From SLHU01 sp009929975 (GTDB lineage Bacteria; Bacillota; Clostridia; Saccharofermentanales; UBA5734), in the NCBI GenBank assembly GCA_040776905.1, contig JAXGZQ010000002.1, forward strand, positions 558,001 through 622,000: 64,000 nucleotides of DNA. Direction: 5' to 3'. Shown here piece by piece: positions 17,187 to 26,642 of the stretch (position 1 is the first letter of the stretch; each line of letters opens with the position of its first letter). The notes under the pieces were generated by a model. The model did no database searches, was not told the origin of the DNA, and saw only the letters and a list, made by a program, of their open reading frames with translations. The translations under genes and the position numbers were made by a program.

Positions 17187-17915
17187 TTATCCTCCATAGA
17201 CCCGGGGGGGTTGACGCTTGTGTTCACTGCGGCGGTGCGCCGTCTCGATGACATCAGCAGAGGACCGATCAGTGCTGCCTTTCAGCAGGTAGGTGTCAAG
17301 ACTCTGATACGTGATCCCCATTTCAGCTTCATCAGTTTGTCCGTCAAACAGACCCGCAGACGGGGCTTTACTGATCAGGACAGCCGGGGCCTTGAGGAAA
17401 CGGAGAAAATCATAAATTTCAGTCACCGTCAGATCGGCGATCGGATTGAAATCACAGGCACCGTCACCCCATTTGGTAAAATAGCCCATATAGGTTTCAC
17501 TGCGGTTGCCTGTCCCGGCAACCAGACGGTTCTCACTTGCGGCAACCGTGTATAGCGTTGTCATCCGCAATCGCGGCGCGATATTACTCAGAGCCGATTG
17601 ACTCACAGAACCGGTCCGTTCCGTCTGCCGCACCAGCAAGTCTCTGACCGGTGTCAGATCGATGACCCGGCACGTCAAATCAAACTGCCGCGCGAGGACT
17701 TCCGCATCCATGCGATCCTCTGTAAAATTACGTTTTGATCCGCACGGCATGATCAGCCCAACGGTATCCGAACACGCCATTTTACAGAGAATTCCGACCA
17801 GCGCGCTGTCTTTGCCGCCGCTGTTGCCGAAGACAAGGCCTCTGGCTCCGGCCGAGTCCAGCGTCTTCCGGATGAAGTCGACGCGCTGCTGTGTTTCCAT
17901 TGCGTAATCTCTCAT
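17187..17915 (-). CDS. nadE: NH3-dependent NAD+ synthase
   Basis: Amidates nicotinic acid adenine dinucleotide to NAD using ammonia and ATP. The ATP-pyrophosphatase P-loop is VFGNSGGKDSALVG (about 27-40), followed by SETYMGYFTKWGDGACDFNPIADLTVTEIYD (about 140-170). There is no N-terminal glutaminase domain, so it depends on free ammonia. ATG 17915 overlaps the pyrG stop (ATATGA) with AGGAGG 6-7 nt upstream; the longer frame to 18083 lies within pyrG. Length 242 aa is right for this class. Confidence 0.93.
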   Translation of the reverse strand: MRDYAMETQQRVDFIRKTLDSAGARGLVFGNSGGKDSALVGILCKMACSDTVGLIMPCGSKRNFTEDRMDAEVLARQFDLTCRVIDLTPVRDLLVRQTERTGSVSQSALSNIAPRLRMTTLYTVAASENRLVAGTGNRSETYMGYFTKWGDGACDFNPIADLTVTEIYDFLRFLKAPAVLISKAPSAGLFDGQTDEAEMGITYQSLDTYLLKGSTDRSSADVIETAHRRSEHKRQPPRVYGG

Positions 17916-19522
17916 ATCATACCTCCTGTGAGTGCCGCGCCAACCAGCCCGTTGAATAAGGGATGTGGCCGGTCCGGCCGGCTTTTGAATTCCGGATGAA
18001 ATTGTACCCCGACATAGAACGGATGGCGGCCGCGCGGCAGTTCGATGGCTTCCACCAGCGACCCATCGGGCGACGTTCCGCACAAGACGAGTCCATGAGC
18101 CATCAGTCGTTCCCGATAGTCGTTGTTCACTTCATAGCGATGGCGATGACGTTCACTGATCGTCGTCGTCTGGTACAGTTCATGTATTTGTGTTCCCGCG
18201 GTCAGCCGGCAGGGATACGCGCCCAGGCGCATCGTTCCGCCCAGCTGCGTCACACCAATTTGATCCGGCATGGTATCAATCACCGGATGCCGTGTATCCG
18301 GTGAGAACTCACTGGAATCGGCATCGGCCAGTCCGGCCGCATGGCGGGCAAACTCAATCACCGCCACCTGCAGGCCCAGACAGATGCCCAGAAATGGCAG
18401 CTGGTTTTCCCGGGCATAACGGCAGGCTTCGATTTTCCCGGCGATCCCCCGTTCCCCGAAACCGCCGGGAACGATCAGACCGTCCACATCACCCAGATGT
18501 TCCGCCACCTGATCTGGCGTCAGTGTCTCACTGTCAATCCAGCGGATATCAATTTGAGTTCTGTTCGCGAATCCCGCATGATGAAGACTTTCAATAATCG
18601 AAAGATAGGCATCATGCAGCCGGATGTATTTCCCGACAATGGCAATCGTGACACGCGTCTCGCGTGCAGCGATCCGCTTGACCATGGATCGCCATGCATT
18701 GAGATCCGGTTCAGGAGCTGTCAGACGAAGTTCACGGCAGACAACTCGATCCAACCCATTCTTATGCAGCATGAGCGGTGCCTCGTACAGACATGGCAAT
18801 GTCAGATTCTCGATCACACAATCCAGCCGGACATTGCAGAAAAGCGCGATCTTCGCTTTCAGCGCGTCATCAATCGGTTCATCCGCACGGGCGATGATGA
18901 CACGCGGCGTAATCCCAAGCGACCGCAGTTCCTTGACCGAATGCTGCGTTGGCTTCGACTTCTGTTCACCGGACCCTTTCAGATACGGGATCAGTGTCAC
19001 ATGGATAAAAAGGCAGTCATCCGGTTCCTGTTCAAGTGAAATCTGGCGGATCGCCTCGATAAATGGCTGACTTTCAATATCACCGGTTGTTCCACCGATT
19101 TCGGTAATCAGCACATCGGCCTTGCTCGATGTCGCGCCATCATATATAAACTGTTTGATTTCAGTCGTGATATGGGGAATAACCTGGACGGTCTCACCGA
19201 GATAGCCGCCGGTTCGTTCGCGGTTCAAAACATTCCAGTAGACTCTGCCCGAAGTGAGATTGGAATGCCGGGTCAGATTCTCATCGATGAACCGCTCATA
19301 ATGGCCCAGGTCAAGATCTGTCTCCGCACCATCATCGGTCACGAAAACTTCACCGTGCTGAAACGGGCTCATGGTTCCCGGGTCAATATTCATGTACGGA
19401 TCGAGTTTCTGAGCCGCTACCCTGAGTCCCCGCTGCTTGAGCAGACGACCGAGCGACGCGACGGTAATCCCTTTACCAAGGCCAGATACCACCCCGCCTG
19501 TTACAAATATATATTTTGTCAC
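17912..19522 (-). CDS. pyrG: CTP synthase
   Basis: Converts UTP to CTP with ATP and glutamine. The N-terminal synthetase domain has YIFVTGGVVSGLGKGITVASLG (first 25 residues) and DPYMNIDPGTMSPFQHGEVFVTDDGAETDLDLGHYERF. The C-terminal class I glutaminase has GGFGERG (about 345), the catalytic Cys in FLGICLGLQVAV (about 375) and the His/Glu of GVQFHPEFKSRP (about 505). The best start is GTG 19522, just after an AGGTGA site; this gives 536 aa, the normal length. An ATG at 19555 has no ribosome site. It follows the carB-dapF stop by 68 nt. Confidence 0.95.
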   Translation of the reverse strand: MTKYIFVTGGVVSGLGKGITVASLGRLLKQRGLRVAAQKLDPYMNIDPGTMSPFQHGEVFVTDDGAETDLDLGHYERFIDENLTRHSNLTSGRVYWNVLNRERTGGYLGETVQVIPHITTEIKQFIYDGATSSKADVLITEIGGTTGDIESQPFIEAIRQISLEQEPDDCLFIHVTLIPYLKGSGEQKSKPTQHSVKELRSLGITPRVIIARADEPIDDALKAKIALFCNVRLDCVIENLTLPCLYEAPLMLHKNGLDRVVCRELRLTAPEPDLNAWRSMVKRIAARETRVTIAIVGKYIRLHDAYLSIIESLHHAGFANRTQIDIRWIDSETLTPDQVAEHLGDVDGLIVPGGFGERGIAGKIEACRYARENQLPFLGICLGLQVAVIEFARHAAGLADADSSEFSPDTRHPVIDTMPDQIGVTQLGGTMRLGAYPCRLTAGTQIHELYQTTTISERHRHRYEVNNDYRERLMAHGLVLCGTSPDGSLVEAIELPRGRHPFYVGVQFHPEFKSRPDRPHPLFNGLVGAALTGGMI

Positions 19523-19590
19523 CTGTTTCACCTGACCTTTCCAAAATTGATTCATTCACCGACGGACCGCCTGATGGCTTGAGGCACCAT

Positions 19591-22500
19591 TCAGATCTCA
19601 ACGACGCCCTCAAAGACCATCTGGCAGTCACCGGTCAGATAAACGGTCTCGTCTGTGGTGCGGATCATCAGGCGTCCGCCTCTGAGTTGAACCGTGATGT
19701 CGTCTTCTCCGTCAGCATGCCCGCACAGGACAGCCGCGACCGCGGCGGCACAGGCACCGGTTCCGCAGGCCAGGGTCTCTCCGCTGCCGCGTTCCCAGAC
19801 CCGGATCTTCAGCTGATTTTGCCCTGTGACTTCAACAAACTCCGTATTCACCCGATTGGGAAATAGCTCATGATGTTCAAAAAGAGGCCCGATCGAAGGC
19901 AGATCCAGATGCTCAACATCCTGGCAAAACACAACACAGTGCGGGTTGCCCATTGAGACACACGTCATCTCATAGTCTGTCTGACCGACTGTGACAGGCT
20001 GCGCGATGACTGCCTCACCAGGAAGTTTGACCGGAATTTTATCCGGACGCAGTTCAGCCGGACCCATATCCACTTCGACTGAAGACACCCGCCCGTTTCG
20101 TGTGAACAGCTTGAGCGCCCGAATGCCGGACAGTGTTTCGATGGTCATCTGGTGCTTGCGAACAATGTGATTGTCGTAAAGATATTTACCGATGCAGCGA
20201 ATCGCGTTACCGCACATTTGTCCCTCACTGCCATCGAGATTGAACATGCGCATCCTGGCATCCGCTGTTTCCGATGGCAAAATCAGAACAATACCGTCAC
20301 CACCGATGCCATAATGGCGGTCGGACAGCAGTTCCGATAAGGATTCTGGTGAGTTGATGGTCAGATCAAAGCTGTTGATATAGATATAATCATTGCCACA
20401 ACCCTGCATTTTTGTAAATTCCAATCGCATACGTTCACTCCTCAACTGACTGATATCAATCAGCTCCGTGTTGATTTCACTGTATCCGGACAACAGACTT
20501 TCAGCGAGCGCTTCGGCTGTATCAACCGATGTCAGCGTCGGGATGCCCAGGGCACAGGCTTTTCGTCGGATTCTGACATCATCCTGCGCCGGGTCCCGTC
20601 CTTTATCCGATGTTGAGATGATGTAGCTGATCCGGCCGCTCTCAAGCAGCGTCGCGGTGTTGTTTTCCTTCGCTTCATGAATTTTTTCCACCCGCTGAAC
20701 AGAAAAACCACGTGTGGCCAGCCAGCTGGCCGTACCCGATGTCGCATAAAGCGAAAACCCACAAGCTGAAAATTTTTCTGCGACTGACATAATTTCCGGT
20801 TTGTCACTATCCCGGACGGTGATCAGAACACCGCCCTTTTTCTGTAATTTGTATCCGGCCGCGAGAAGCCCTTTATGCAGGGCCTCTTTCAGGGTTTTGC
20901 CCAGCCCCAGCACTTCCCCGGTTGATTTCATTTCCGGACCGAGATGCGTATCAACATCTGTCAGTTTTTCAAACGAAAACACCGGGACCTTGACCGCCAC
21001 ATAGGGCGGCATCGCGGCGATACCCGATGAATATCCAAGATCAGCCAGCCGTTCACCGATACTGACCTGAGTCGCCAGATCGCAGACTGGAACGCCTGTC
21101 ACTTTGCTAATATAGGGTACGGTTCGTGAAGCACGCGGGTTGACTTCAATGACGAACAATTGATGACGATGCAGGACATATTGAATATTGACCAGTCCGA
21201 TGATCTTCAGTTCCAGGCATAGCGTGCGGGTCATCTGATCAATCTGATCTGCCAGCTGATCTTCAATATGAACCGCCGGATACACCGCCATACTGTCTCC
21301 CGAATGGACACCGGTCCGTTCGATATGTTCCATGATACCGGGAATCAGGACATCCTGCCCGTCACAGATGGCATCCACTTCAATCTCCCGGCCGGAAAGG
21401 TACTGATCAATCAGCACTGGATTGTCACGGGACTGGCGCAGAATCACGGCCATATATTCCTCAATATCGGCCGGATCATAAGCAATGATCATATTCTGTC
21501 CGCCCAGCACATAAGACGGCCGCATCAGGACAGGAAATCCCAGTGTCTTCGCCGCCGCCAGCGCCTGGGAAACAGTGGTCACGGCGATGCCGCGCGGACG
21601 CGGTATCTCAAGGCGTGCCAGCAGCTGATCAAATCGTTCACGATCTTCACACAGGTCAATGCTGTCAGCCGATGTCCCGATGATTCTGACCCCGCGCTGA
21701 TGCAGCGCGTTGGTCAGGCTGATCGCTGTACCGCCACCAAACGCGACCACGACTCCGATCGGCTGCTCCAGGTGAATCACGCGCATGACCTCTTCAATCC
21801 GCAGCGGTTCAAAATAGAGCCGATCGGCCGTATCAAAATCAGTGGATACAGTCTCCGGGTTATTGTTGATGACAATGACTTCATACCCCATTTTTTTCAG
21901 CGTCCAGACACAGTGGACACAGGCATAATCAAACTCGATGCCTTGCCCGATCCGGATGGGGCCGCTGCCCAACACGACAACCCTTGGTTTGACCGACTGC
22001 TTGATCAACGGCAGAGCTTCATCTTCGGTTCCGTCCTTGATCGCGTAAAAATACGGGGTTTCGGCAGCGAATTCGCCGGCACAGGTGTCCACCATCTTGA
22101 AAACCGGATGCCCATCGCGGTCCGCCGGTTGTCGGAGGGCGTTCAGCCGTTCCAGAAACCAGCGGTCGATGGTTGTCATCTGGTGCAGTGTCTCCACGTC
22201 AACGCCCCGCCGCAGCGCTTCATACAACGCGAACAAACGCTCATCCGTCACCTGGCGAATCAACGTGAACAGCGCGTCATCACTCACTGTCATCAGACGC
22301 GGCATCGTCAGATCATCCAGTCCCAGCTCCGCACCACGTACTGCCTTGAGCAGGGCATCTTCAAAGGTGTCGGCAATCGCCATCACCTCACCGGTGGCCT
22401 TCATCTGAGTGCCGAGCGTTCGTCGGGCATAGACAAATTTATCAAAAGGCCATTTGGGCAATTTGACCGCGACATAGTCGAGTGCCGGCTCAAACGCTGC

Positions 22501-23529
22501 TGATGTCGTACCGGTCACCGCGTTGACGATTTCATCAAGTCGATAGCCGATCGCGATCTTCGTGGCGACCTTGGCGATCGGATAACCCGTCGCCTTACTG
22601 GCCAGGGCCGATGAGCGTGATACCCGCGGATTCACTTCAATCACAGCATAGTCAAACGAGTCCGGATGCAGTGCGAACTGACAGTTGCAGCCGCCGGCAA
22701 CACCCAGATGTTCAATGATCCTGAGCGCCGCCGAACGCAGCATCTGGTATTCCCGGTCCGCGAGCGTGACCGTCGGTGCGATCACGATACTGTCACCGGT
22801 ATGAATGCCAACCGGATCGAAATTTTCCATCGAACAGACGGATAGGACATTGCCCGCCTGATCCCGCATGACTTCAAACTCAATTTCTTTCCACCCGGCG
22901 ATTGACGGTTCGACCAGGATCTGATGGATCGGCGATAAGGCCAGTCCCCTTTCCGCCGTCTCAATCAGCGATTCACGATCATCAACCAGACCGCCTCCGC
23001 TGCCGCCCAGTGTGAAAGCCGGCCGGACGATCAGCGGATAGCCGACCTCATCGGCAAACGCAAGCACTTCATCGATTGACGTCGCGACGACCGATGGAAT
23101 GACCGGCTGGCCGATTTCCTGCATCGTTTCTTTAAAGCGCTGACGGTCTTCCGCCCTGTCAATCGTCTCCGGTGAACTGCCAAGCAGACGCACCTGATAC
23201 TGATCAAGAAATCCTTCATGTGCCAGCTGCATACACAGGGTCAGTCCGGTCTGCCCGCCTAATCCGGATAAAATACTATCCGGGCGTTCTTTTTCAATGA
23301 TCCGTTTCACGGTTGTCAATGTCAGCGGTTCAAGATAAATACGGTCTGCGATCGACTGATCAGTCATGATTGTCGCGGGATTTGAATTAATCAGGACGAT
23401 TTCAATGCCGTCATCACGCAACACCCGACAGGCTTGGGTTCCCGCGTAGTCAAACTCAGCCGCCTGGCCGATAACGATCGGTCCTGAACCGATTAAGAGG
23501 ACTTTTTTGATCGTTTTATCGAGTGGCAT
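19591..23529 (-). CDS. carB-dapF: Carbamoyl-phosphate synthase large chain fused to diaminopimelate epimerase (CarB-DapF)
   Basis: A single open frame of 1312 codons. Residues 1 to about 1033 are a complete CarB: KVLLIGSGPIVIGQAAEFDYAGTQA start, two ATP-grasp halves (the second starting near RVVVLGSGPIRIGQGIEFDY, about 552), and a C-terminal MGS-like allosteric domain (YATSGTASWL... IISTSDKGRD). Residues 1034-1312 are a complete DapF: FTKMQGCGNDYIYIN, the first catalytic Cys in GQMCGNAIRC and the second in GETLACGTGACA. No stop separates them. The ATG 23529 overlaps the carA stop by 14 nt; the frame open to 23793 lies inside carA. AGGAG lies 7 nt before the ATG that begins the DapF part (20430), so free DapF could also be made. 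A lost stop codon, a natural fusion or an indel error are all possible explanations. Confidence 0.9.
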   Translation of the reverse strand: MPLDKTIKKVLLIGSGPIVIGQAAEFDYAGTQACRVLRDDGIEIVLINSNPATIMTDQSIADRIYLEPLTLTTVKRIIEKERPDSILSGLGGQTGLTLCMQLAHEGFLDQYQVRLLGSSPETIDRAEDRQRFKETMQEIGQPVIPSVVATSIDEVLAFADEVGYPLIVRPAFTLGGSGGGLVDDRESLIETAERGLALSPIHQILVEPSIAGWKEIEFEVMRDQAGNVLSVCSMENFDPVGIHTGDSIVIAPTVTLADREYQMLRSAALRIIEHLGVAGGCNCQFALHPDSFDYAVIEVNPRVSRSSALASKATGYPIAKVATKIAIGYRLDEIVNAVTGTTSAAFEPALDYVAVKLPKWPFDKFVYARRTLGTQMKATGEVMAIADTFEDALLKAVRGAELGLDDLTMPRLMTVSDDALFTLIRQVTDERLFALYEALRRGVDVETLHQMTTIDRWFLERLNALRQPADRDGHPVFKMVDTCAGEFAAETPYFYAIKDGTEDEALPLIKQSVKPRVVVLGSGPIRIGQGIEFDYACVHCVWTLKKMGYEVIVINNNPETVSTDFDTADRLYFEPLRIEEVMRVIHLEQPIGVVVAFGGGTAISLTNALHQRGVRIIGTSADSIDLCEDRERFDQLLARLEIPRPRGIAVTTVSQALAAAKTLGFPVLMRPSYVLGGQNMIIAYDPADIEEYMAVILRQSRDNPVLIDQYLSGREIEVDAICDGQDVLIPGIMEHIERTGVHSGDSMAVYPAVHIEDQLADQIDQMTRTLCLELKIIGLVNIQYVLHRHQLFVIEVNPRASRTVPYISKVTGVPVCDLATQVSIGERLADLGYSSGIAAMPPYVAVKVPVFSFEKLTDVDTHLGPEMKSTGEVLGLGKTLKEALHKGLLAAGYKLQKKGGVLITVRDSDKPEIMSVAEKFSACGFSLYATSGTASWLATRGFSVQRVEKIHEAKENNTATLLESGRISYIISTSDKGRDPAQDDVRIRRKACALGIPTLTSVDTAEALAESLLSGYSEINTELIDISQLRSERMRLEFTKMQGCGNDYIYINSFDLTINSPESLSELLSDRHYGIGGDGIVLILPSETADARMRMFNLDGSEGQMCGNAIRCIGKYLYDNHIVRKHQMTIETLSGIRALKLFTRNGRVSSVEVDMGPAELRPDKIPVKLPGEAVIAQPVTVGQTDYEMTCVSMGNPHCVVFCQDVEHLDLPSIGPLFEHHELFPNRVNTEFVEVTGQNQLKIRVWERGSGETLACGTGACAAAVAAVLCGHADGEDDITVQLRGGRLMIRTTDETVYLTGDCQMVFEGVVEI
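20430..20443 (-). promoter_or_regulatory. Internal ribosome-binding site and ATG for DapF within the carB-dapF frame
   Basis: On the minus strand GAGGAG (20443-20438) sits 7 nt before ATG 20430, which starts a normal-length 279-aa DapF. The spacing is as good as for other genes here, which suggests that dapF was once, or still is, translated by itself. Confidence 0.65.
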
Positions 23530-24604
23530 GTGAGCACACCTCCATTTGGTTGACAAACAGATCAAACAGCCAGGCTGTATCCATCGGTCCGCCGCAGCCT
23601 TCCGGATGGAACTGGACCGAAAATGCCGGAATGTCTCGGTAACGGATCCCTTCGCAGGTCTGGTCATTGGCGTTGACAAACCAGAGCGCTGCTGTATCCG
23701 GATCAATACTTTCATTTCGTACGGCATAGCCGTGATTCTGACTGCTGATATAGACACGGCCGCTCTGAGTGTCTCTGACTGGCTGGTTGGCACCGCGATG
23801 GCCGTATTTGAGTTTTTGAGTCTTGAACCCGTGGGCCAGTGCCAGCAGCTGATGTCCCAGACAAATTCCGAAGATCGGCAGCCCGGTTCGGATCAGCTGC
23901 CGGAGATGATCGATAATCAGGGGATTATCGGCCGGATCACCTGGACCGTTTGACAACATCACCCCATCCGGATTACGCTGCATGACCTCATCCGGCGCTG
24001 TGTCGGCAGGCAGAACCCAGACATCACAGCCACGGCGCAGCAATTCACGTTTCATGTTCTCCTTAACCCCGAAATCAAGCAGCGCCACTGTGAATCGTCT
24101 CTTTTCTGATCGATGCAGCACCGGCTGCGGGCAGGTGACAGCGGAGACAGCCTGCCTGACCGCATAAGCACGAATGGCCTCGCGGCTGACATCGTCCGGC
24201 CGCTTCGTCGTCAGCCGTCCATTCATCACCCCCTGCTCACGGATCACTTTCGTCAGCGCCCGGGTATCAATGCCATAAAGACCGACAATCGACTGTGCCT
24301 TGAGAAATGTGTCCAGACGGCCTTCACTTCGAAAATTGGACGGATGCCCGCACGGGGTCTTGACGATATAAGCCAGTGGTCCGCCCGACGGACTTTCCAG
24401 ATCCTGTGAGATCACCCCGTAATTACCGATCAAAGGAAAGGTCTGCAGGACGATCTGGCCGTGATAACTTTGATCTGTCAGTGTTTCAAGATAACCGGTC
24501 ATACCGGTGGCAAAGACGATTTCACCTGTCACATCACCGCAGTGGCCGAATGAACAGCCGGAAAAAACCATCCCATTTTCCAGAATCAAGTGCAGTGGCT
24601 TCAT
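23516..24604 (-). CDS. carA: Carbamoyl-phosphate synthase small chain
   Basis: Glutaminase subunit that hydrolyses glutamine and channels ammonia to CarB. The N-terminal CPSase_sm domain (LENGMVFSGCSFGH...GEIVFATGMTGYLETLTDQSY) is followed by a class I glutamine amidotransferase domain with the catalytic Cys in GLPIFGICLGHQLLALA (about 240-256) and the His-Glu pair in SVQFHPEGCGGP (about 330). Length 362 aa is normal. ATG 24604 follows GGAGGAGG, which overlaps the purF end; the two genes are 3 nt apart. Its end overlaps carB by 14 nt. Confidence 0.96.
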   Translation of the reverse strand: MKPLHLILENGMVFSGCSFGHCGDVTGEIVFATGMTGYLETLTDQSYHGQIVLQTFPLIGNYGVISQDLESPSGGPLAYIVKTPCGHPSNFRSEGRLDTFLKAQSIVGLYGIDTRALTKVIREQGVMNGRLTTKRPDDVSREAIRAYAVRQAVSAVTCPQPVLHRSEKRRFTVALLDFGVKENMKRELLRRGCDVWVLPADTAPDEVMQRNPDGVMLSNGPGDPADNPLIIDHLRQLIRTGLPIFGICLGHQLLALAHGFKTQKLKYGHRGANQPVRDTQSGRVYISSQNHGYAVRNESIDPDTAALWFVNANDQTCEGIRYRDIPAFSVQFHPEGCGGPMDTAWLFDLFVNQMEVCSHATR

Positions 24605-24607
24605 CGT

Positions 24608-26023
24608 TCAGGCCTCCTCCAGATCATTTTTCTGCCCGGACTGAACCTCCGGGTGGCCGGTAAAACAAGCGGTGCAAAACGGCAGATGGCTGTCATGACA
24701 GGCCATTTTCAGACCCGCGACACTGATGAAGCCCAGGCTGTCCGCGCCGATGGTCTGGCCAATCCGGACCAGACTCATTTGATTGGCGATCAGGTTTTCG
24801 CGTCGGTCGATATCGGTGCCATAATGACAGGTATAGCGAAACGGTGGCGCAGAGATCCGCACATGAACTTCTTTCGCGCCAGCGGCTTTCAAACTTCTGA
24901 CAATCCGTTCACTGGTCGTGCCCCGGACAATCGAATCATCGACCAGAACAATCCGCTGATCCTTGATGACAGCCGCCAGGGGATTCAGCTTGAGACGGAC
25001 CGCGTTGTCACGCAGGTCCTGTGTCGGATAGATGAAACTGCGGCCGATGTATCGGTTTTTAACAAAAGCCGGCGCTAATGGAATCCCGCTGGCCGCGCTG
25101 TAGCCGATCGCCGCTTCAAGGCCTGAGTCCGGAACACCGCAGACGATATCGGCCTCAACCGGATATTCTTCCGCCAGGATCTGGCCCATCCGGTAGCGGG
25201 CCTGATACACACTGAGCCCGTCAATGATCGAGTCCGGCCGGGCAAAGTAGATATATTCAAATATGCAAAGCCCTGCTTCCACGGCCTTTTCGCCAAGAAC
25301 AATCTTCTCATACGTGATCTGCTCATTTTCAATCACGATCAGTTCGCCCGGCTGAACATCACGAACCAAAGTGAACCCGCAAGCCTCCAACGCACAGCTT
25401 TCCGACGCGACCGCCAGCCCCAACGGACCGCGGCCGATGCACAACGGACGATAGCCGTTGGGGTCTCTCAGAGCGATCAGTTTTTGATCACTGGTGACAA
25501 TGACCAGAGAAAACGCTCCGCGCAGCAGGCGTCCGGCCCGGATCACACCGCGCAGCGTATCGTCTTCACGTGTCACACAATAGGCGATCAGTGAGGAGAT
25601 GACCTCGCTGTCACTGGACGCCTCAAAATGAAGCCCGTAGGTCTTGAGAATTTCTCTGAGCTGACGCGCGTTGGTGATATTGCCATTGTGCGCGGTCGCG
25701 ATGCGCCCGGTGAGAAATTCAGTTACAAACGGACCGACATTTTCGATCGTATTTCCACCAGTGGTTGAATAGCGGGTATGACCGACCGCGATCCGGCTCC
25801 CGGACAACGCGGCCAACGCGTTTCCGGAAAAGACTTCGCTGACCAGACCGGTATTTTTATGGCAGAGAATCCGGCTGCCGGCGACCACTGCGATCCCCGC
25901 ACCTTCCTGACCGCGGTGCTGAAGCGAGAGCAATCCGTTATAGGTGATGCCCGCGGCATCTTCCCTGGTGGTCGCGGTGCCGAAGACGCCGCATTCTTCA
26001 TGAAGTTTGTGCTCAGTTCTCAT
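24608..26023 (-). CDS. purF: Amidophosphoribosyltransferase (glutamine PRPP amidotransferase)
   Basis: First step of purine synthesis: PRPP plus glutamine to phosphoribosylamine. The Ntn-hydrolase cysteine is Cys11 (HEECGVFGTA) after a short propeptide. HRGQEGAGI (about 36-44), the PRPP loop RIVLVDDSIVRGTTSERIV (about 352-370) and a C-terminal cysteine set (LKMACHDSHLPFCTACF) that suits the Fe-S-containing Bacillus type are present. Length 471 aa. ATG 26023 overlaps the end of the ANTAR gene by 11 nt and its ribosome site is distant, so translation is probably coupled. Confidence 0.95.
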   Translation of the reverse strand: MRTEHKLHEECGVFGTATTREDAAGITYNGLLSLQHRGQEGAGIAVVAGSRILCHKNTGLVSEVFSGNALAALSGSRIAVGHTRYSTTGGNTIENVGPFVTEFLTGRIATAHNGNITNARQLREILKTYGLHFEASSDSEVISSLIAYCVTREDDTLRGVIRAGRLLRGAFSLVIVTSDQKLIALRDPNGYRPLCIGRGPLGLAVASESCALEACGFTLVRDVQPGELIVIENEQITYEKIVLGEKAVEAGLCIFEYIYFARPDSIIDGLSVYQARYRMGQILAEEYPVEADIVCGVPDSGLEAAIGYSAASGIPLAPAFVKNRYIGRSFIYPTQDLRDNAVRLKLNPLAAVIKDQRIVLVDDSIVRGTTSERIVRSLKAAGAKEVHVRISAPPFRYTCHYGTDIDRRENLIANQMSLVRIGQTIGADSLGFISVAGLKMACHDSHLPFCTACFTGHPEVQSGQKNDLEEA

Positions 26024-26582
26024 ATGTTTTCAATATTCCTTCCGCAATCGCCCGTTTCGTCGTACGCAGATCCATCGCTTGCTTCTCAATGAATCGGTGG
26101 GCCTCCTGTTCACTCAGGCTGAGATAGGAAATGAGGCAATATTTAGCCCGATCAATCAATCGGATATCCTCGATCTTCTGGACCAGCCGACTGTTTTCCT
26201 CTTGCATGCGCTTCAGTCTTGATCCCGCTGATTTCGCCAGTTTAAGCGCTGACCAGAACAACGATCGATTCAGCGGGCGGGCGACCGTCAGCACACCGAA
26301 TTCTTCCGTCTGAGCGGAAATCGCTTCATAGTGTTCTGCCGGAACCACCAGAATAACTTGACTGACGCCCTTGGCCGCGATATGGCGGGACAGATTTTCC
26401 CCCGTCTCATCGCGAAGCGGCGCATTAATGATAACCAGATCAAAATCGCGCTGCAGCAGCATCCGGCGTGCTTCGCCGCAACTGTTCACGGTGGCGATTG
26501 GATGGATTGAAGCTGACAGCAGAATCTCGCTGAAAAATGTCAGACTCTTTTCAGAAAGAGCGACCACAAGCGCGTTTTCCAT
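26013..26582 (-). CDS. ANTAR-domain RNA-binding antiterminator with degenerate receiver (NitR/NasT-like)
   Basis: 189 residues: an N-terminal receiver-like domain (about 1-115), a coiled-coil helix (about 117-135, KRMQEENSRLVQKIEDIR) and a C-terminal ANTAR three-helix bundle (about 136-185, AKYCLISYLSLSEQEAHRFIEKQAMDLRTTKRAIAEGIL). ANTAR proteins bind paired hexaloop hairpins in leader RNA and stop terminators forming. The receiver looks unable to be phosphorylated: Asn replaces the acceptor Asp (LVIINAPLRD), the N-terminal acidic pair is missing (VVALSEK), and Arg replaces the usual Lys (ARPLN). The position directly after glnA recalls the glnA-nitR pair described in solventogenic clostridia. 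Candidate targets lie at 33143-33158, 33360-33405 and 36591-36650. ATG 26582 has AGGTGG 8 nt upstream. Confidence 0.88.
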   Translation of the reverse strand: MENALVVALSEKSLTFFSEILLSASIHPIATVNSCGEARRMLLQRDFDLVIINAPLRDETGENLSRHIAAKGVSQVILVVPAEHYEAISAQTEEFGVLTVARPLNRSLFWSALKLAKSAGSRLKRMQEENSRLVQKIEDIRLIDRAKYCLISYLSLSEQEAHRFIEKQAMDLRTTKRAIAEGILKTYEN

Positions 26583-26642
26583 CCAAATCACCACCTTTCT
26601 TTTTATCGGCTCACATTGTCCGGCCAGTATCCCTCAAGGTCA

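Noticed and set aside
23530..23793. 88-residue N-terminal extension of the CarB frame
   Set aside because: It overlaps carA, has no CarB similarity and no ribosome site; translation from ATG 23529 gives the normal CarB start.
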